From: Rhodospirillales bacterium
Lineage (GTDB): Bacteria; Pseudomonadota; Alphaproteobacteria; Reyranellales; Reyranellaceae
DNA: 60,938 bases
Assembly: GCA_016185145.1 (NCBI GenBank)
Contig: JACPOB010000039.1
Coordinates: 1 to 60,938, forward strand
Reading direction: 5' to 3'
How positions within the stretch are numbered: position 1 is the first letter of the stretch; every line of letters begins with the position of its first letter. The notes beneath the pieces were generated by a model that saw nothing but the letters and a program-made list of their open reading frames with translations, ran no database searches and had not been told where the DNA came from. Below are positions 17,831 through 26,501 of the stretch, piece by piece. The translations under genes and the position numbers were made by a program.

Positions 17831-18346
17831 TCAACGGTAAAGCTTGTCGATCAGCGCCGCGCCCAGACCGACCTTGTCGTAGTGGGCCTTGCACAGCGCG
17901 ATGTACTGGTGAACGTCGAAGTAGCCGTCAGGCTCCCCCTTGTCGTTCAGCCAGACCAGCGGACCTTTGACGATGAAGAAGACCTTCATCGGATCGGGAT
18001 GGTCGTGGGCGACCAGCGTATGGGCCTCGCCCGGCGTCTCGTAGACGAAGTCGCCCGCCGTGGCGACCCAGTCATGCTCGAGATAGCCCCACTTGCCCGA
18101 GATCGTGTAGGCGAAGACCTCGTGCGGATGGTAGTGCCGGTTCACCAGCCCGGCCGCCTTGGCCATCAGGATGTCGCACCACTTGTTCTGACTTGGCGAG
18201 ATCCAGAGCGGTCGCGACGACACGGTCTCGGTGAAGGGCACGTAGTAGCGCTCGTCGTCGGTCGCGGCGTTGGCCATGTAGATCTCGGGCAATGCATCGG
18301 GCTGGAAGACCTTCTCGACGGGCTTCAGGTTGCGCCAGAATTCCAT
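17831..18346 (-). CDS. Cupin, 2,4'-dihydroxyacetophenone dioxygenase-like
   Basis: A 171-residue cupin with metal ligands likely H71, H73 and E76 in NRHYHPHEVFAY and a later His in PGEAHTLV. GKWGYLEHDW and AGDFVYETPGEAHT are characteristic of proteins annotated as 2,4'-dihydroxyacetophenone dioxygenase, an enzyme that cleaves an aryl ketone C-C bond. Membership in that family is reasonably clear; the substrate here is not. It lies 23 bases after the dehydrogenase gene and 79 bases before the CmcJ-like gene. Confidence 0.82.
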   Translation of the reverse strand: MEFWRNLKPVEKVFQPDALPEIYMANAATDDERYYVPFTETVSSRPLWISPSQNKWCDILMAKAAGLVNRHYHPHEVFAYTISGKWGYLEHDWVATAGDFVYETPGEAHTLVAHDHPDPMKVFFIVKGPLVWLNDKGEPDGYFDVHQYIALCKAHYDKVGLGAALIDKLYR

Positions 18347-18369
18347 CCTATCCTCCTTCGTCTTGCCGT

Positions 18370-19128
18370 TCAGACGTGCATGCCGCCGTCGGCCATCAGA
18401 ATGCTGCCGGTGGTGAACGCGCTCCTGTCCGAGGCGAGGAACAACACCGTCTCGGCCACCTCCTCCGCCCTCGCATGTCGGCCGAGCGGGATCACCGAAT
18501 CGAGGAACGTGCCGGCGTCGGTGCCCAGCGCCTGGCTGAGCCCGCTCTCGACATTGCGCTGGAAGTCGTTGTCGATCGGTCCCGGCGCCACGACGTTCAC
18601 GCGGATGCGCCGCGAAGCCGCTTCCTTGGCGACAGTGCGCATCAGGCCGATCAGGCCATGCTTGGAGGCGGCATAAGCGGCGATGCCGGGATCGCTGGTC
18701 ACGCCGACCACGCTCGACGTCATGATGATGCTGCCGCCGTCGCGCATTCTTGGCAGGGCATGTTTGCAGGCGAGGAACGAGCCCTTGAGGTTCACCGCCA
18801 CCACCGCATCGAACACATCCTCGGGATAGTCGGTCACCGGCCGGATGACGCCGCTGATGCCGGCGTTGCTGAACAGCACGTCGATCGGCCCCCAGCGCGC
18901 CACCGTGGCATCGACGTAAGCCTGAGTGTCCTTGGCGCTGGTGACGTCGGCCAGCATCGCTGTCGCCTGCCCCTCGGGGAGCGACTTCAACGCGGTGTCG
19001 AGACCGGCGCGTTCGCGGTCGACCAGCATCACCTTGGCGCCCTCGGCCGCGAAGCGCGCGGCGCTGGCTCGGCCGAGGCTGCCGGCGCCGCCGGTCACGA
19101 TACAGATCCTGCCATCGAGCATGCCCAT
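18370..19128 (-). CDS. Short-chain dehydrogenase/reductase
   Basis: A 252-residue classical SDR with TGGAGSLG cofactor loop, SNAG, catalytic Ser in IIMTSSV and YAASKHG (Tyr and Lys). The acidic residue at the end of strand 2 (LVDRER) suggests NAD preference. The start ATG 19128 (MGMLDG) is eight bases after the upstream ABC ATPase stop; ATG 19122 is also possible. Sits in the leftward Liv operon, so it probably oxidises an alcohol of the imported substrate. Confidence 0.9.
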   Translation of the reverse strand: MGMLDGRICIVTGGAGSLGRASAARFAAEGAKVMLVDRERAGLDTALKSLPEGQATAMLADVTSAKDTQAYVDATVARWGPIDVLFSNAGISGVIRPVTDYPEDVFDAVVAVNLKGSFLACKHALPRMRDGGSIIMTSSVVGVTSDPGIAAYAASKHGLIGLMRTVAKEAASRRIRVNVVAPGPIDNDFQRNVESGLSQALGTDAGTFLDSVIPLGRHARAEEVAETVLFLASDRSAFTTGSILMADGGMHV

Positions 19129-19135
19129 GGTCGTC

Positions 19136-19849
19136 CTACCTTGCGCCGCCGAGATAGGCGCGTTGCACCGCCGGATCGGAGGCGAGCGCGGCCGCCCGGC
19201 CGGCGCCGACGATACGGCCATTCTCGATCAGATAGCCGCGGTCGGCGATGGCCAGACTCTTGCGCGCATTCTGCTCGACCAGCAGCACGCCGATACCGTC
19301 GTGACGGATGCGGCTGAGCGCGCGGAACAACTCGCCGCCCAGTAACGGCGACAGGCCGAGCGAGGGCTCGTCGAGCAGCAGCAATTTTGGCGCCGACATC
19401 AGAGCCCGGCCGATCGCTACCATCTGCTGCTCGCCGCCGCTCATGGTGCGCACCGTCTGGTCGAGACGCTCGGCGAGTCGCGGGAACAGCGCCAGCACGC
19501 GCTCGCGATTGCGCGCCTCCTCGGCGCGGGCGCGGCGGGCGAAGGCGCCCAGCAACAGGTTCTCGCGCACCGTCAGGTCGCCGAAAATGCCCCGGCCCTC
19601 CGGCACCAGCGCCAACCCGGCCTCGACGATCTGGTGCGGCGGCAGTCCGACCAGCTCGCGATCGTCCAGCGCCACGCGCGCTCCGGCGCGGGGCGGCTGC
19701 AGGCCGGCAACGGCTTTCAGCAGCGTCGACTTGCCCGCGCCGTTGGCGCCCAGGATGACGACGATCTCGCCGGCGTCCACGCTCAACGCGGCATCGGCGA
19801 GGGCGTGATGCTTGCCGTACTGGACGGAGAGGCCTTTGACCTTAAGCAT
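19136..19849 (-). CDS. livF: Branched-chain amino-acid type ABC transporter ATPase LivF
   Basis: A 237-residue ATPase with Walker A GANGAGKST, signature MSGGEQQMVAIGRALM and Walker B LLLDEPSLGLSPL, the last being typical of LivF. It overlaps the LivG gene by eight bases. Works with LivG on the LivH-LivM permease. The ligand of such systems varies widely (amino acids, aromatic acids, amides), and the downstream oxygenase genes point to a non-amino-acid substrate. Confidence 0.95.
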   Translation of the reverse strand: MLKVKGLSVQYGKHHALADAALSVDAGEIVVILGANGAGKSTLLKAVAGLQPPRAGARVALDDRELVGLPPHQIVEAGLALVPEGRGIFGDLTVRENLLLGAFARRARAEEARNRERVLALFPRLAERLDQTVRTMSGGEQQMVAIGRALMSAPKLLLLDEPSLGLSPLLGGELFRALSRIRHDGIGVLLVEQNARKSLAIADRGYLIENGRIVGAGRAAALASDPAVQRAYLGGAR

Positions 19850-20573
19850 CGCCCTCGTCCCCGAGATAGGCGCGGATCACCTCCGGATCGGCCAAGACCT
19901 CGGCCGGCAGGCCCGAGGCGATCAGCCGGCCGGTGTTCATCACCAGGCAGCGATGACAAAGCGAGCGGATGGCGTCCATCACATGCTCGACCAGCAGGAT
20001 GGTGATGCCCTGCCCGCTCAAGCCGCGGATCAGGTCGATGCCCTCGTCCAGCTCGGTCGGATTGAGGCCGGCCAGCCATTCGTCGAGCAGCAGCAATTCC
20101 GGATCGAGGGCCAGTGCGCGGGCAAGCTCGAGGCGCTTCTGGTCGACGTAGGTGAGCTCCCCCGGCAGCGTGTCGCACGCCCGGCCGAGGCCGACCCGCT
20201 CGAGCAGCGTGTCGGCCTCGGCGCGGGCAGCTGCTCCCCAGGCGTTGCGGCGGCCGAAAGCGAGACCGGTCAGGACGTTGTCTCGGCAGGTGAGCGAGGC
20301 GAGCGGGCGCACGAGCTGGAAGGTGCGCGCCATGCCGAGCCGCGCGATGCGATGGGCCGGCCCGCCGGCGATGGCGTGGCCGCGGAAGGCGACGGTGCCG
20401 GAATCGGGGCGCAGCACGCCCGACAGCAGGTTGAGCACGGTCGTCTTGCCCGAGCCGTTGGGGCCCAGCAGGCCGACGATCTCGCCGGGCGCCACGGAGA
20501 AGCCGAGCGCATCGACGGCCAGAAGGCCGCCGAAGCGGCGGCTGAGGCCCGCGACCTCGAGCAGCGCGCTCAT
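19842..20573 (-). CDS. livG: Branched-chain amino-acid type ABC transporter ATPase LivG
   Basis: A 243-residue ATPase with Walker A GPNGSGKTT, Q-loop region MARTFQLVRPL and Walker B LLLDEWLAGLNPTE. The WLAG in place of the common PLAG after DE is a modest variation. It overlaps LivM by four bases and LivF by eight, so it is translationally coupled to both. Confidence 0.95.
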   Translation of the reverse strand: MSALLEVAGLSRRFGGLLAVDALGFSVAPGEIVGLLGPNGSGKTTVLNLLSGVLRPDSGTVAFRGHAIAGGPAHRIARLGMARTFQLVRPLASLTCRDNVLTGLAFGRRNAWGAAARAEADTLLERVGLGRACDTLPGELTYVDQKRLELARALALDPELLLLDEWLAGLNPTELDEGIDLIRGLSGQGITILLVEHVMDAIRSLCHRCLVMNTGRLIASGLPAEVLADPEVIRAYLGDEGDA

Positions 20574-21487
20574 GCCGGCTTCCTCACCGCGCCCTCGACC
20601 AGGCCGGCGATGCCGCGCGGGATGAGATAGACGATCACGATGAAGACCAGGCCCACCATGATGCTGAAATGGTTGGGGAAGCGCGCCAGCAGGAATTCGA
20701 ACAGCAGGGCGAGCGGCACCACGCCCAGCACCGGCCCGTAGAGCCGATGCACGCCGCCCAGCAGGGCCATGATCAGCACGGTGAAGGAGATCACTGGATT
20801 GAAGGCGATGGCGGGATCGATGTAGGTCCAGCGCGGCGCCATGATGGCGCCGGTCAGGGTCATGAACACGGTGCTGAGCACGAACAGCGCGACCTTCGCG
20901 CGCGTGGCATCGATGCCGGCATGGCGCGCCACGGTCTCGTCGTCGCCGATGGCGCGCAGCGCCAGGCCGAGCCGCGAGCGACCGATCCAGAAGCCGATGG
21001 CGAACACCAGGACGGCGAGCGCCAGGAGCTGCCAGTAGATCTGGGCGGCCGTGATGTCGGAGAAGACGTAGCGGCCGAGCGTGCGCGTCTTGTTGACCTC
21101 GAACCAGGTGACGAGCTGGCGGACCAGCTCGGCGAGGCCGAAGCTGAAGATCACGAAGTAGACGCCGCTCAACCGCAAGGTCGACAGGCCGACGATGGCC
21201 GCGACGACGATGCCGACGCCGGTGGCGATCAGCAGCACCAAGGGCCAGGCCAGGCTCTCGACGAAGACGGCCGTGGTGTAGGCGCCGATGCCGAAGAAGG
21301 CCACGGTGGCCAGCGAGATGTAGCGCGTCGGCCCCGAGAACAGGCTCCAGGCGGTCGCCAGCACCGTGTAGCTCGCGATGTTGATGGCGAGCGACAGCCC
21401 GTAGTCGCTCACCAGCATGGGCACGCAGGACAAGGCGGCGATGGCCGCGACGGCGGCTGCGGCCAGCAGGATGTCGCGGCCGCTCAT
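20570..21487 (-). CDS. livM: Branched-chain amino-acid type ABC transporter permease LivM
   Basis: A 305-residue membrane protein with about eight to ten hydrophobic segments. LivM features include SLATVAFFGIGAYTTAVF and the cytoplasmic loop RSRLGLALRAIGDDETVARHAGI, which couples to the ATPases. It overlaps LivH and LivG by four bases each. Confidence 0.94.
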   Translation of the reverse strand: MSGRDILLAAAAVAAIAALSCVPMLVSDYGLSLAINIASYTVLATAWSLFSGPTRYISLATVAFFGIGAYTTAVFVESLAWPLVLLIATGVGIVVAAIVGLSTLRLSGVYFVIFSFGLAELVRQLVTWFEVNKTRTLGRYVFSDITAAQIYWQLLALAVLVFAIGFWIGRSRLGLALRAIGDDETVARHAGIDATRAKVALFVLSTVFMTLTGAIMAPRWTYIDPAIAFNPVISFTVLIMALLGGVHRLYGPVLGVVPLALLFEFLLARFPNHFSIMVGLVFIVIVYLIPRGIAGLVEGAVRKPA

Positions 21488-22356
21488 CGGCTGGTCCGGC
21501 CCAAAATGCCCTGCGGGCGGATCAGCAGGACGCTCAGGAAGATGGCGTAGGTTGCGGCGAGCGTCAGGCCGGGATCGACGAACACGGCGACGTAGTTTTC
21601 GACCAGGCCCAGGATCAGACCGGCGATGAGCGCGCCCAAAAGGTTGCCCACGCCGCCCATGATGACGACGACCAGGGCCTTCAGGGTGAAGACAACGCCA
21701 AGGTTTGCGTTGAAGGTGAGGAACATCGACACCAGCACGCCGGCCGCGGCCACCAGCGCACCCCCCAAGGCAAAAGCGAGCGCCGATGCCGTGCGCACAT
21801 CGATGGCCACGAGCTGGGCCGCCACCGGATCGACGGCGACGGCGCGCACCGCAGTGCCGATGCGGGTGCGCGTCAGGGCAAGATAGAGGCCGAGCCCGAT
21901 GGCGACGGCCAGCAGCAGCGCCAGCAGGCGGTTGGCCGCCACCGTCGCGCCCATGATCTGCAGCGGCACGGAGAGGAAGGAATAGCTGAAGTAGGCGCCG
22001 CCGAAGAGCGCCAGCATCACGCCCTGGATGACGAACAGCAGGCCGAAGGTGGCGAGGATGCTGTCGACCTCCAGGGCATCACGGATCTTCGCCCGCCGCA
22101 CCAGCGGCTGCAGCAGGATGCGATGGATCGCGTAGCTCAGGGCAAAGGCAAGCGGCGGCACCACGATCAGGCCGATCACGGGGCTTATCGCCAGACCGGA
22201 ATAGAACCAGAAGGCCGCGAAGGCGGCGGCGATCAGCAGTTCGCCGTAGCTGAGGTTCATGATGCGGGCGACGCCGTACTGCAGCGTCAGCCCCATGGCG
22301 ACCAGCGCGTACATGCCACCCAAGGTCACGCCCGACAGCGTCACTTCGAACAGCAT
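21484..22356 (-). CDS. livH: Branched-chain amino-acid type ABC transporter permease LivH
   Basis: A 290-residue membrane protein beginning MLFEVTLSGVTLGGMYALVA with the typical LivH segment GLTLQYGVARIMNLSYGELL and the loop TRTRIGTAVRAVAVDP. It is separated from the receptor gene by an 88-base gap that holds a family B palindrome, so its expression relative to the receptor may be lowered by that structure. Confidence 0.94.
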   Translation of the reverse strand: MLFEVTLSGVTLGGMYALVAMGLTLQYGVARIMNLSYGELLIAAAFAAFWFYSGLAISPVIGLIVVPPLAFALSYAIHRILLQPLVRRAKIRDALEVDSILATFGLLFVIQGVMLALFGGAYFSYSFLSVPLQIMGATVAANRLLALLLAVAIGLGLYLALTRTRIGTAVRAVAVDPVAAQLVAIDVRTASALAFALGGALVAAAGVLVSMFLTFNANLGVVFTLKALVVVIMGGVGNLLGALIAGLILGLVENYVAVFVDPGLTLAATYAIFLSVLLIRPQGILGRTSR

Positions 22357-22363
22357 GGTTCCC

Positions 22364-22440
22364 TCATGCTCTTCCGGACCGCGCGCGTCCTCGCGCGCTC
22401 ATGATCATGAGCGCGCGGGACGCGCGCGGTCCGGAAGACA
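22364..22440. repeat. Family B palindrome between receptor and permease genes
   Basis: CTTCCGGACC (from 22371) pairs with GGTCCGGAAG (to 22437), with inner hairpins rich in GCGC and a centre of GCTCATGATCATGAGC. Both halves have the same tip type. It sits in the only sizeable gap of the Liv operon, just after the receptor stop, a place where repeats in other bacteria stabilise the upstream receptor mRNA. Confidence 0.88.
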
Positions 22441-22444
22441 AAGA

Positions 22445-23650
22445 CTAGTTCTTCCAGGCGGGCTTGGGCACGACGGGCGCGCCGACACCGGCGCGCTGCG
22501 GCGCCACGCCGACGAAGAAGCCGTCCTGCCACTGGCCGATCAGCCAGAAATTGTCCTGCATCATGTTGTCGACGAGCTTCACCTTGCCCAGCACGGTATC
22601 GAAAGTGCCGGTCTGCAGCTCCTTGACGATGGCGGCGCGGTCGAGCTTGCCGACACGCTCGATCGCCTGTTCCAGCATCTGCAGCGAGGAGTAGCCGACC
22701 TGGCTGCCCCAGCGGTCGGGACCGCGCTTGAACATCTCCTCGTGCTTCTTGGCGTAGGCCTGGGTGGCGGCGTTGTCCTTCGACCAGCCTCCCAACGACA
22801 TGATGCCCTCGACATTGGCGCCGAAGCGCTGTGGATACATCGGGAAGCCGACGCCGACGCCCAGGAACAGCACCTTGGGCGCGTAGGATGCGACCTTGGC
22901 CTGCTCGGTGAGCGCCATGGTGTCGGGCGGATAGGAGAAGGCCACGAAGGTGTCGGCGCCCGAGCGCTGCGCCTCGCCGATCAGCGGCGAGAGGTCCTGG
23001 GTACCGATGGGATAGCTCTTGTCGTAGACGAGCTTGAAGCCCGCATCGGTGAAGCCCTTGCGGGCGGCCTGGGAGAGATCGATGCCGAAGCCGTCGGCGA
23101 TCGAGATCATGGCGATGTTGGCGCCGATCTTGCCCTCGTCCCGCATCTTCTTCAGGAGCCCGCCGAGCGCATCGACATACTGCTTGGATGTCCCGAGCAA
23201 CCAGAAGCTGTTGGGCCAGCGCTTGGCGAGATCGGGCGCGCGGTCGGTGACGGCGCTGAAGGCGAGCTGCGGATAGCCGTATTTGTTGAACACCGGCCCG
23301 ACCGCGAGGTTGAGGCCGGTGCCCCAGGGCGGGAACAGGAGATCGACCTTGTCCTGGGTGATGAGGCGCTCGACGGCACGCACCGCCTCCTCGGAGTTGG
23401 AGCGGTCGTCGTACTCGATGACCTCGATCGGCAGGCGCTTGTCGCCGACCTTCAGCCCGCCTTTGGCCATCACGTCCTTGACCCACATCTCATAGTTGGG
23501 GAGCTGGGTGATGCTGGCGCCGCCGGCATTGGGGCCGGTCTTGGAGATGGCGTAGCCGATCTTGACCTTGTCCTGCGCCGACGCCGGCAGGGCGAAGGCA
23601 AATGCTGCGACGGCCGCGGCCGTGAGCAGGCGCAATCCGAGTCCGATCAT
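22445..23650 (-). CDS. livK: ABC transporter substrate-binding protein, LivK-like
   Basis: A 401-residue periplasmic receptor with a signal peptide ending ALPASAQ and the Leu/Ile/Val-binding protein fold (VKIGYAISKTGPNAGG near the mature start). ATG 23650 was preferred to ATG 23656 because AGAGGGG lies six bases upstream of the former but abuts the latter. It heads the leftward Liv operon; the first gene being the receptor and the hairpin after it fit a higher expression level. Ligand unknown. Confidence 0.93.
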   Translation of the reverse strand: MIGLGLRLLTAAAVAAFAFALPASAQDKVKIGYAISKTGPNAGGASITQLPNYEMWVKDVMAKGGLKVGDKRLPIEVIEYDDRSNSEEAVRAVERLITQDKVDLLFPPWGTGLNLAVGPVFNKYGYPQLAFSAVTDRAPDLAKRWPNSFWLLGTSKQYVDALGGLLKKMRDEGKIGANIAMISIADGFGIDLSQAARKGFTDAGFKLVYDKSYPIGTQDLSPLIGEAQRSGADTFVAFSYPPDTMALTEQAKVASYAPKVLFLGVGVGFPMYPQRFGANVEGIMSLGGWSKDNAATQAYAKKHEEMFKRGPDRWGSQVGYSSLQMLEQAIERVGKLDRAAIVKELQTGTFDTVLGKVKLVDNMMQDNFWLIGQWQDGFFVGVAPQRAGVGAPVVPKPAWKN

Positions 23651-23722
23651 GGACATCCCCTCTTTGAAGCGTTTCTTCCCGGTACGTCTTTGTTTTTCGG
23701 GGCCGGGTCACGCCCGCCCTCG

Positions 23723-23771
23723 TTCTAGAACGCTTCTAGATTATATTGTTTGGGACCCAAATCAAATCCAA
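23723..23771 (-). promoter_or_regulatory. Candidate livK promoter with operator
   Basis: On the minus strand a perfect TATAAT (23740-23745) lies about 90 bases before the livK start. A near-perfect palindrome, TTTGGGACCCAAA (23749-23761, plus strand), occupies the region just upstream of it, where a repressor would block polymerase; the -35 is weak (GATTTG or ATTTGA). On the other side are two direct copies of TTCTAGA (23723-23729 and 23734-23740), 11 bases or one helical turn apart. No regulator gene adjoins. Confidence 0.5.
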
Positions 23772-23787
23772 TCGCGTGGCGACCGCC

Positions 23788-23859
23788 CCTGTCATCCCGA
23801 GCGCAGCGAGGGACCTTCAGGCAGCAGGAAAGGTCCCTCGCTGCGCTCGGGATGACAGG
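23788..23859. repeat. Palindromic repeat, family D (perfect copy)
   Basis: Two perfect 30-base arms (23788-23817 and 23830-23859) around a 12-base loop. The arms include GTCATCCCGAGCG and AGGGACCTT. It begins three bases beyond the phosphodiesterase stop and before the livK promoter, so it may end transcripts from the phosphodiesterase operon and insulate livK. Related copies are at 1243-1334 and 49423-49463. Confidence 0.92.
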
Positions 23860-23862
23860 GAT

Positions 23863-24651
23863 CTACAGCAGGAACGTATTCGTCCGGTCGAGGAAGTCGT
23901 GCATGTGCACGATCATCTGGTCTTCCTCGAGCAGCACCACGCCGTAGGCCGGCGGCTCGTGGCTGCCCGGGATGCGGCCCTCGATCACGAAATCCAGCGC
24001 CACCTGGTGGCTGGTGGCACGCAGCGTAGACACCGGAATGCCGCGCCAGCTTCCTGCCAGCGGCCGATGCAGATGGCCGAAGAACATGTGACGGATGTTC
24101 TTGCGATCGGCGATCGCATCGATGAAGAAGCGCGGCTCCAGCAGCGAGATGTCGTCCATGCGCCTCAGCCGCACCTTGAACGGCGGGTGGTGGATGAAGA
24201 GGATCACCGGCTGCTCGCCGGTCCGGCCGAGCGTCTCCTTCAGCCAGGCCGCGCGCGTCTCGCAGAACGTGCCCCAGGGCTTGCCGGGCTCGTTGGTGTC
24301 GAGGCAGACGCCCAGGACGCCTTCGCCCATGTCGAAAGTGAACTGCACGAAGCCATTGGCGTCGAACCTGGCCTGCGGGAAGGCGGCGCGGAAGTTGGCG
24401 CGGTCGTCGTGGTTGCCGACCAGCAGGTGATAGGGAATGACCAGCTTGTCGAGTTCGCGCTTCAAAGCGTCATAGGCCTCGGGCTGGCCCTTGTGCGCGA
24501 GGTCGCCGGTGAGGATGGCGAAGGCGGCGTCCGGATGGTGCTTGTTCACGTCGGCGACGCACATGGCCAGCCGGTCGATCGGGTTCAGCCCATACAGGAG
24601 GTTGCCGGGCGGCACGAAGTGAGTGTCGGTGATGTGGATGAATTTCTGCAT
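23863..24651 (-). CDS. Metallophosphoesterase, GpdQ/CpdA-like phosphodiesterase
   Basis: A 262-residue binuclear metal hydrolase. The ligand motifs are all visible: D9 and H11 in TDTHF, D50 in LTGDLAH, N80 and H81 in GNHDD, a mid His in FIHHPP and GHLHRP near residue 215. Length and motif spacing match class III cyclic-nucleotide and glycerophosphodiester phosphodiesterases. Last gene of an operon with RpiR, cytidylyltransferase and MetE-like genes, facing a Ugp/Mal-like importer, so a phosphodiester nutrient rather than cAMP is a reasonable guess. Confidence 0.88.
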   Translation of the reverse strand: MQKFIHITDTHFVPPGNLLYGLNPIDRLAMCVADVNKHHPDAAFAILTGDLAHKGQPEAYDALKRELDKLVIPYHLLVGNHDDRANFRAAFPQARFDANGFVQFTFDMGEGVLGVCLDTNEPGKPWGTFCETRAAWLKETLGRTGEQPVILFIHHPPFKVRLRRMDDISLLEPRFFIDAIADRKNIRHMFFGHLHRPLAGSWRGIPVSTLRATSHQVALDFVIEGRIPGSHEPPAYGVVLLEEDQMIVHMHDFLDRTNTFLL

Positions 24652-24681
24652 CGTTGGTCGGCCCCGCCGTGGCAGTTGTTC

Positions 24682-25746
24682 CTATGCGTACTTCGCTCGC
24701 AGCAGGCGGGCAGCGTCGGCCTCGGCCTTGAGCTTGAGATAGACCTCGTCGGTGTCGACCTTGGCGGCCGACCCCGGAGCGAAGCCGCAGTCGGGATTGA
24801 GGGTAATGCGGCTCTTGTCGAGGCGCGACAGGGCGCGCTCGACCCTGCTGGCGATGATCGGCGCGGCCTCGGGCGCGCCCGGCGTGACGTCGACGACGCC
24901 CAGCCCGATCTCGAAATCCTCGCGCAGCCGGCCGAGGCTCTCCAGATCGTCCGCGCCGGCGGCGGTGAACTCCATCGTGAGGTGCTGCACTTTCAGCCGG
25001 TTGAGCTGGGCCAGGATCGGCCCGTAGGTGCCGGCATGATGCTTCTCGCCACGTACCCTGGCCCCCGCCCGGCGGCAGAGATGCACCGCGAACTTGATGC
25101 CGGAGAACCCCGCCACCGTCTCGTTGATCATGTCCACGGCGAAGTCGGCGGCGCTGTCGGGATCGTCGTAGCGGCGGCGCACGTCGGGATCGACGAACAG
25201 GCAGAGATGCGGATCGTCGATCTGCACGATGTCGACACCAAGTCCCTGCAACAGGGCGATTTCGGCGCGCAACGGCGCCACGCAGGCTCGCACGAAGTCC
25301 TCGCGCCGGAGGTAGGCCTTCTTTGACCGCTCGGCGTCCCACAGGCGTTCACCGAGCAGCGCCGGCGCCGGCAGCGTGATCTTGGTGGCTACGGTCGCGA
25401 CCTTCTTCACGAAGGCCGCCTCGCCCGCGATGAAGCCCGCGGGCTTGGGTGCAAGCTTCTCGGTCACGACCGTCCACGGCCGCCCATCGGCCGGATTGGT
25501 CTCCAGCGTGAAGCCGTGCGCCAGCTCGGCGATGACGCCGATATAGGACCGCCGGCGCCACTCGCCATCATTGACCACGTCGAGGCCGGCCTGTTCCTGC
25601 ATGGCGACCACGAAGCGGATGGCGGCGTCCATGGTCGCCGTGTCGGCGGCGTCCCATTGCGGCTTCTCGATCAGCTCGCGCACCGCCAGCGGACGCGGAA
25701 TGGAGCCCACGATGGAGGCGGGAAACAGCGGCAGGGCGTCGGTCAC
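24682..25746 (-). CDS. Single-domain cobalamin-independent methionine synthase-like (MetE C-terminal) protein
   Basis: A 354-residue barrel corresponding to the catalytic half of MetE. All four zinc ligands can be placed: H222 and C224 in VHLCRRAG, E259 in TMEFTA and C320 in NPDCGFAP. The N-terminal half of full MetE is absent, as in core-MetE methyltransferases, which take methyl groups from donors other than methyl-folate polyglutamate. GTG start, overlapping the cytidylyltransferase stop (GTGA). Its substrate may be a methylated compound brought in by the neighbouring transporter (inference). Confidence 0.85.
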   Translation of the reverse strand: MTDALPLFPASIVGSIPRPLAVRELIEKPQWDAADTATMDAAIRFVVAMQEQAGLDVVNDGEWRRRSYIGVIAELAHGFTLETNPADGRPWTVVTEKLAPKPAGFIAGEAAFVKKVATVATKITLPAPALLGERLWDAERSKKAYLRREDFVRACVAPLRAEIALLQGLGVDIVQIDDPHLCLFVDPDVRRRYDDPDSAADFAVDMINETVAGFSGIKFAVHLCRRAGARVRGEKHHAGTYGPILAQLNRLKVQHLTMEFTAAGADDLESLGRLREDFEIGLGVVDVTPGAPEAAPIIASRVERALSRLDKSRITLNPDCGFAPGSAAKVDTDEVYLKLKAEADAARLLRAKYA

Positions 25747-26501
25747 GTCGGGGGCTTCCACAGTATCTGGGCGAGATCCATGTCCTGTTGGGTATCGATC
25801 TCGCGGTAGTGGCCCGGCGTGTCGGCGTGGCCGAACTCCATGCCGTGCTCGATCATGTCCTGGAACATGTGGATCAGGTAGGCCTTCTGGAACAGCGCGG
25901 CCTCGCGGTAGGGCTGGCCCCAGAACTGCGCCTTGCGGCGTCGGTAGAAATCTCGGAAGCGCTGCGCGCCCTCTGCCCCGAACTTCGCGACGCCGATGAA
26001 TTCGCCGGTCGCCGCCTCGTAGGAGATGCCGCGATGGACGCACTCGACCCGGCCGTTGCGCGTGATCACCTTTTCCGCATCGTGCGGCGGATGCTGGGTG
26101 CGCGGCCGGTAGTGCTCGCGCCAGTCGGTATCGACGCCGAGCACGATCTCGTCCGGCGAACGCACGAGATCGGCGACCACGCGATCGGTGAACAGGATGT
26201 CGGAATAAGCCGTGACGAACGGCCGGTCCATCAGGTCTTCCGCGCACATCAGCGAAACCAGGATGTTGTTGTCCTGCCAGTCGGCGTTCTCTCGGAAGAC
26301 GAAGTCTCGGTATTCGCGCCGCACGGCCTCGATCCTGTAGCCGCCGATGAAGCAGATCTCCGTGCAGCCGCCGCCCTTCAGCGCCTCGACCGTCCAGTCG
26401 AGGATGCGCTTGCCCCGGATCTCGGCAAAGCACTTGGGCGCGTTCTCGGTCGTCGGCATCAGCCGGCTACCTCGGCCGGCGCCGATGATGATGGCCCGCA
26501 T
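25743..26501 (-). CDS. Nucleotidyltransferase, phosphocholine/aminoethylphosphonate cytidylyltransferase-like (LicC/PntC)
   Basis: A 252-residue protein with the nucleotidyltransferase start MRAIIIGAGRGSRL, an activating Lys in NAPKCF, the LicC-type NNILVSL and the metal-binding Asp in YSDILF. LicC and PntC couple CTP to phosphocholine or a phosphonate. The assignment to this subgroup rests on these motifs and length; a sugar-1-phosphate transferase is an alternative. ATGA overlap with RpiR upstream and GTGA overlap with the MetE-like gene downstream. Confidence 0.78.
   Translation of the reverse strand: MRAIIIGAGRGSRLMPTTENAPKCFAEIRGKRILDWTVEALKGGGCTEICFIGGYRIEAVRREYRDFVFRENADWQDNNILVSLMCAEDLMDRPFVTAYSDILFTDRVVADLVRSPDEIVLGVDTDWREHYRPRTQHPPHDAEKVITRNGRVECVHRGISYEAATGEFIGVAKFGAEGAQRFRDFYRRRKAQFWGQPYREAALFQKAYLIHMFQDMIEHGMEFGHADTPGHYREIDTQQDMDLAQILWKPPT

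Noticed and set aside
24682..25746. SAM or cobalamin riboswitch upstream of the MetE-like gene
   Set aside because: The gene starts inside a four-base overlap with the preceding gene, so there is no leader.
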